From the NCBI GenBank assembly GCA_946480125.1, contig CAMLIY010000049.1:1-15702 (forward strand): DNA of 15,702 nucleotides, given 5' to 3'. The notes beneath the pieces are model-generated. The model was not told the DNA's origin. It did not search any database and worked only from the letters and a program-made list of their open reading frames with translations. The position numbers and the translations under genes are program-made. The DNA is from an uncultured Asticcacaulis sp. GTDB taxonomy: Bacteria > Pseudomonadota > Alphaproteobacteria > Caulobacterales > Caulobacteraceae. Positions 14,829-15,702 of the stretch are shown piece after piece (the first letter of the stretch is position 1; each line of letters begins with the position of its first letter).

Positions 14829-15227
14829 TTACAAGGGGCGGCGGAAGTTCAGTTCAAGCAGCACATTATTGGGATCAACCACGAATAGCTGCGTCAGCTT
14901 GATCTCGGGCAGTTCGGCGCGTTCATAGAGCAGACTGTTCGTCTCAAGTCTTGCCACCATGGCGTCAAGGCCGTCGCATTCAAAGGCGACATGATGGATG
15001 GCGCCGGTTGTGCCACCGGGGATAACCTCGCGTTCATAGGTATTTTCGGTGCCAAAGAGGTTGAGGTGGATAACAGCGCGTTCGCCGGCATACAGCCACT
15101 GGCGCTCCTCAGGTTTTCGGCGCGGCGCCGCCTGCGCTGTCAGGCCCAGCAAATCCGTGTAAAAGCGAATGGTCGCGGCCATGTCACGGGTCTGGATATT
15201 GATGTGATCAAGGGTTTTGACGGTCAT
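14829..15227 (-). CDS. VOC/glyoxalase-fold metalloprotein
   Basis: A 132-residue protein of the vicinal oxygen chelate superfamily, made of two beta-alpha-beta-beta-beta modules. The first opens with LDHINIQTRDMAATIRFYTD and the second with IHHVAFECDGLDAMVARL, ending in FVVDPNNVLLELNF. The metal ligands expected for the family are present: His8, His78 (or His79) and Glu125, so a divalent-metal lyase, isomerase or dioxygenase type activity is plausible. The size fits single-subunit glyoxalase-like or fosfomycin/bleomycin-resistance-like members. The substrate cannot be assigned. It lies 30 bases upstream of the ECF sigma gene on the same strand and may be co-transcribed with it. A hairpin after the chemotaxis gene separates it from that gene. 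Confidence 0.88.
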   Translation of the reverse strand: MTVKTLDHINIQTRDMAATIRFYTDLLGLTAQAAPRRKPEERQWLYAGERAVIHLNLFGTENTYEREVIPGGTTGAIHHVAFECDGLDAMVARLETNSLLYERAELPEIKLTQLFVVDPNNVLLELNFRRPL

Positions 15228-15241
15228 TTAACACCATGGAA

Positions 15242-15272
15242 AAGGTGCGGTAACATGCAATCACTGCACCTT
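15242..15272 (-). terminator. Hairpin after the chemotaxis receptor gene, probable terminator
   Basis: AAGGTGC (15242-15248) pairs perfectly with GCACCTT (15266-15272) across a 17-base loop. On the minus strand the stem is followed by TTCC, a short weak T run; the plus strand has TTTTTT about ten bases downstream. It sits 22 bases beyond the stop of the chemotaxis gene and before the VOC gene. The long loop lowers confidence. Confidence 0.45.
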
Positions 15273-15294
15273 CAGGCCTTTTTTCTAATTCGTA

Positions 15295-15702
15295 CTATGC
15301 TGCGCGCACCTGCGCCAGGAAGCTATTGATCTGGTTGCGCAAATTGGCCGCCTGCTGGGCCAGTTCGCCTGAAGCCGACAGCACCTGGGCGGCGCCGGCG
15401 CCGGTTTCCTCGGCCATGCGGGCCACGCCGGTGATGTTGGACGTCACCTCTTGCGTGCCCATCGAGGCCTGGTTGACGGCCTGGACAATCTCATTGGTGG
15501 CGGAGCCCTGTTGTTCGACAGCGGCAGCGATGGTTGAGGACGAGTCGTTGATGTCGCGGATAGTGCCGGTGATGCTGCTAATGGCCTCGACCGCGCGTCG
15601 GGTGGTCGACTGAATGCTGCCGATATGCTGGCTGATCTCGGCGGTGGCGCGGCTGGTCTGACCGGCCAGCGCCTTCACCTCCGAAGCGACGACGGCGAAA
15701 CC
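15295..15702 (-). CDS. Methyl-accepting chemotaxis protein, C-terminal signalling domain (partial)
   Basis: The last 135 residues of a chemoreceptor; the sensor end lies beyond the window edge. The first visible residues, GFAVVASEVKALAGQT, are the highly conserved segment just after the hairpin tip that contacts CheA and CheW. The rest is a heptad-patterned coiled coil (ISQHIGSIQSTTRRAVEAI, AAAVEQQGSATNEIVQAV, ARMAEETGAGAAQVLSASGELAQQAANL) that would carry methylation sites, ending in FLAQVRAA. The frame is open to the window end with no start needed. Whether it is transmembrane or cytoplasmic cannot be told from this part. Confidence 0.93.
   Translation of the reverse strand, partial: GFAVVASEVKALAGQTSRATAEISQHIGSIQSTTRRAVEAISSITGTIRDINDSSSTIAAAVEQQGSATNEIVQAVNQASMGTQEVTSNITGVARMAEETGAGAAQVLSASGELAQQAANLRNQINSFLAQVRAA

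Noticed and set aside
14799..14830. ECF-type autoregulatory promoter (GAAAC...CGAC) before the sigma gene
   Set aside because: The two elements are only about 12 bases apart, short of the usual 16-17, and would overlap the VOC stop region. I could not support it.

Overview
The window looks like chromosome of a free-living alphaproteobacterium of the Caulobacteraceae, perhaps an Asticcacaulis- or Caulobacter-like genus. The support is indirect: moderately high GC in genes, a dihydrolipoyl dehydrogenase of alphaproteobacterial type, a short tryptophan-halogenase/DUF6445/GntR grouping of the kind seen near TonB-receptor sugar-utilisation loci in Caulobacterales, sphingomonads and xanthomonads, and a perfect TTAA-N7-TTAAC (CtrA-type) site. 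No rRNA, tRNA, CRISPR array, transposase or prophage gene was seen.

Layout. 1-78 is the tail of an unidentified gene, closed by a terminator. 174-1370 is a patatin-like lipoprotein. It meets, stop to stop with no gap, a periplasmic PEBP/YbhB-like protein on the minus strand (1371-1904). An AraC regulator (2008-2835) diverges from the PEBP gene. A small four-helix membrane protein (2896-3438) lies behind a CtrA-like box and is followed by lpd (3533-4939). lpd converges on a PNPOx-like flavin/stress protein (5067-5585, minus) through a 116-bp nested palindrome.

5687-8218 (minus) encodes a large exported chitobiase-like GH20 beta-N-acetylhexosaminidase. After a 516-bp AT-rich regulatory gap come, all on the plus strand, a HutC/NagR-type GntR regulator (8735-9472), a DUF6445 protein with a visible HxD...H...R pattern of 2-oxoglutarate/Fe(II) oxygenases (9504-10223), a 51-aa DUF3309 membrane microprotein (10325-10480), a membrane-anchored ATP-grasp-like protein (10539-11534) and a flavin-dependent tryptophan-halogenase-like protein (11973-13604). 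The working picture is GlcNAc/chito-oligosaccharide sensing by the GntR protein controlling the hexosaminidase and at least the DUF6445 gene. The halogenase and DUF6445 protein would have an unknown modifying role. This linkage is inference.

The 438-bp gap before the halogenase holds a candidate structured small RNA on the minus strand (about 11553-11787) with its own promoter-like sequence, several hairpins and a near-perfect intrinsic terminator. It is the best candidate for something undescribed here.

The right end, all minus strand, has a partial chemotaxis receptor (15295-15702), then a probable three-gene unit: a VOC/glyoxalase-fold protein, an ECF sigma factor, and a four-helix membrane protein whose start overlaps the sigma gene by 8 bases and which may be its regulator.
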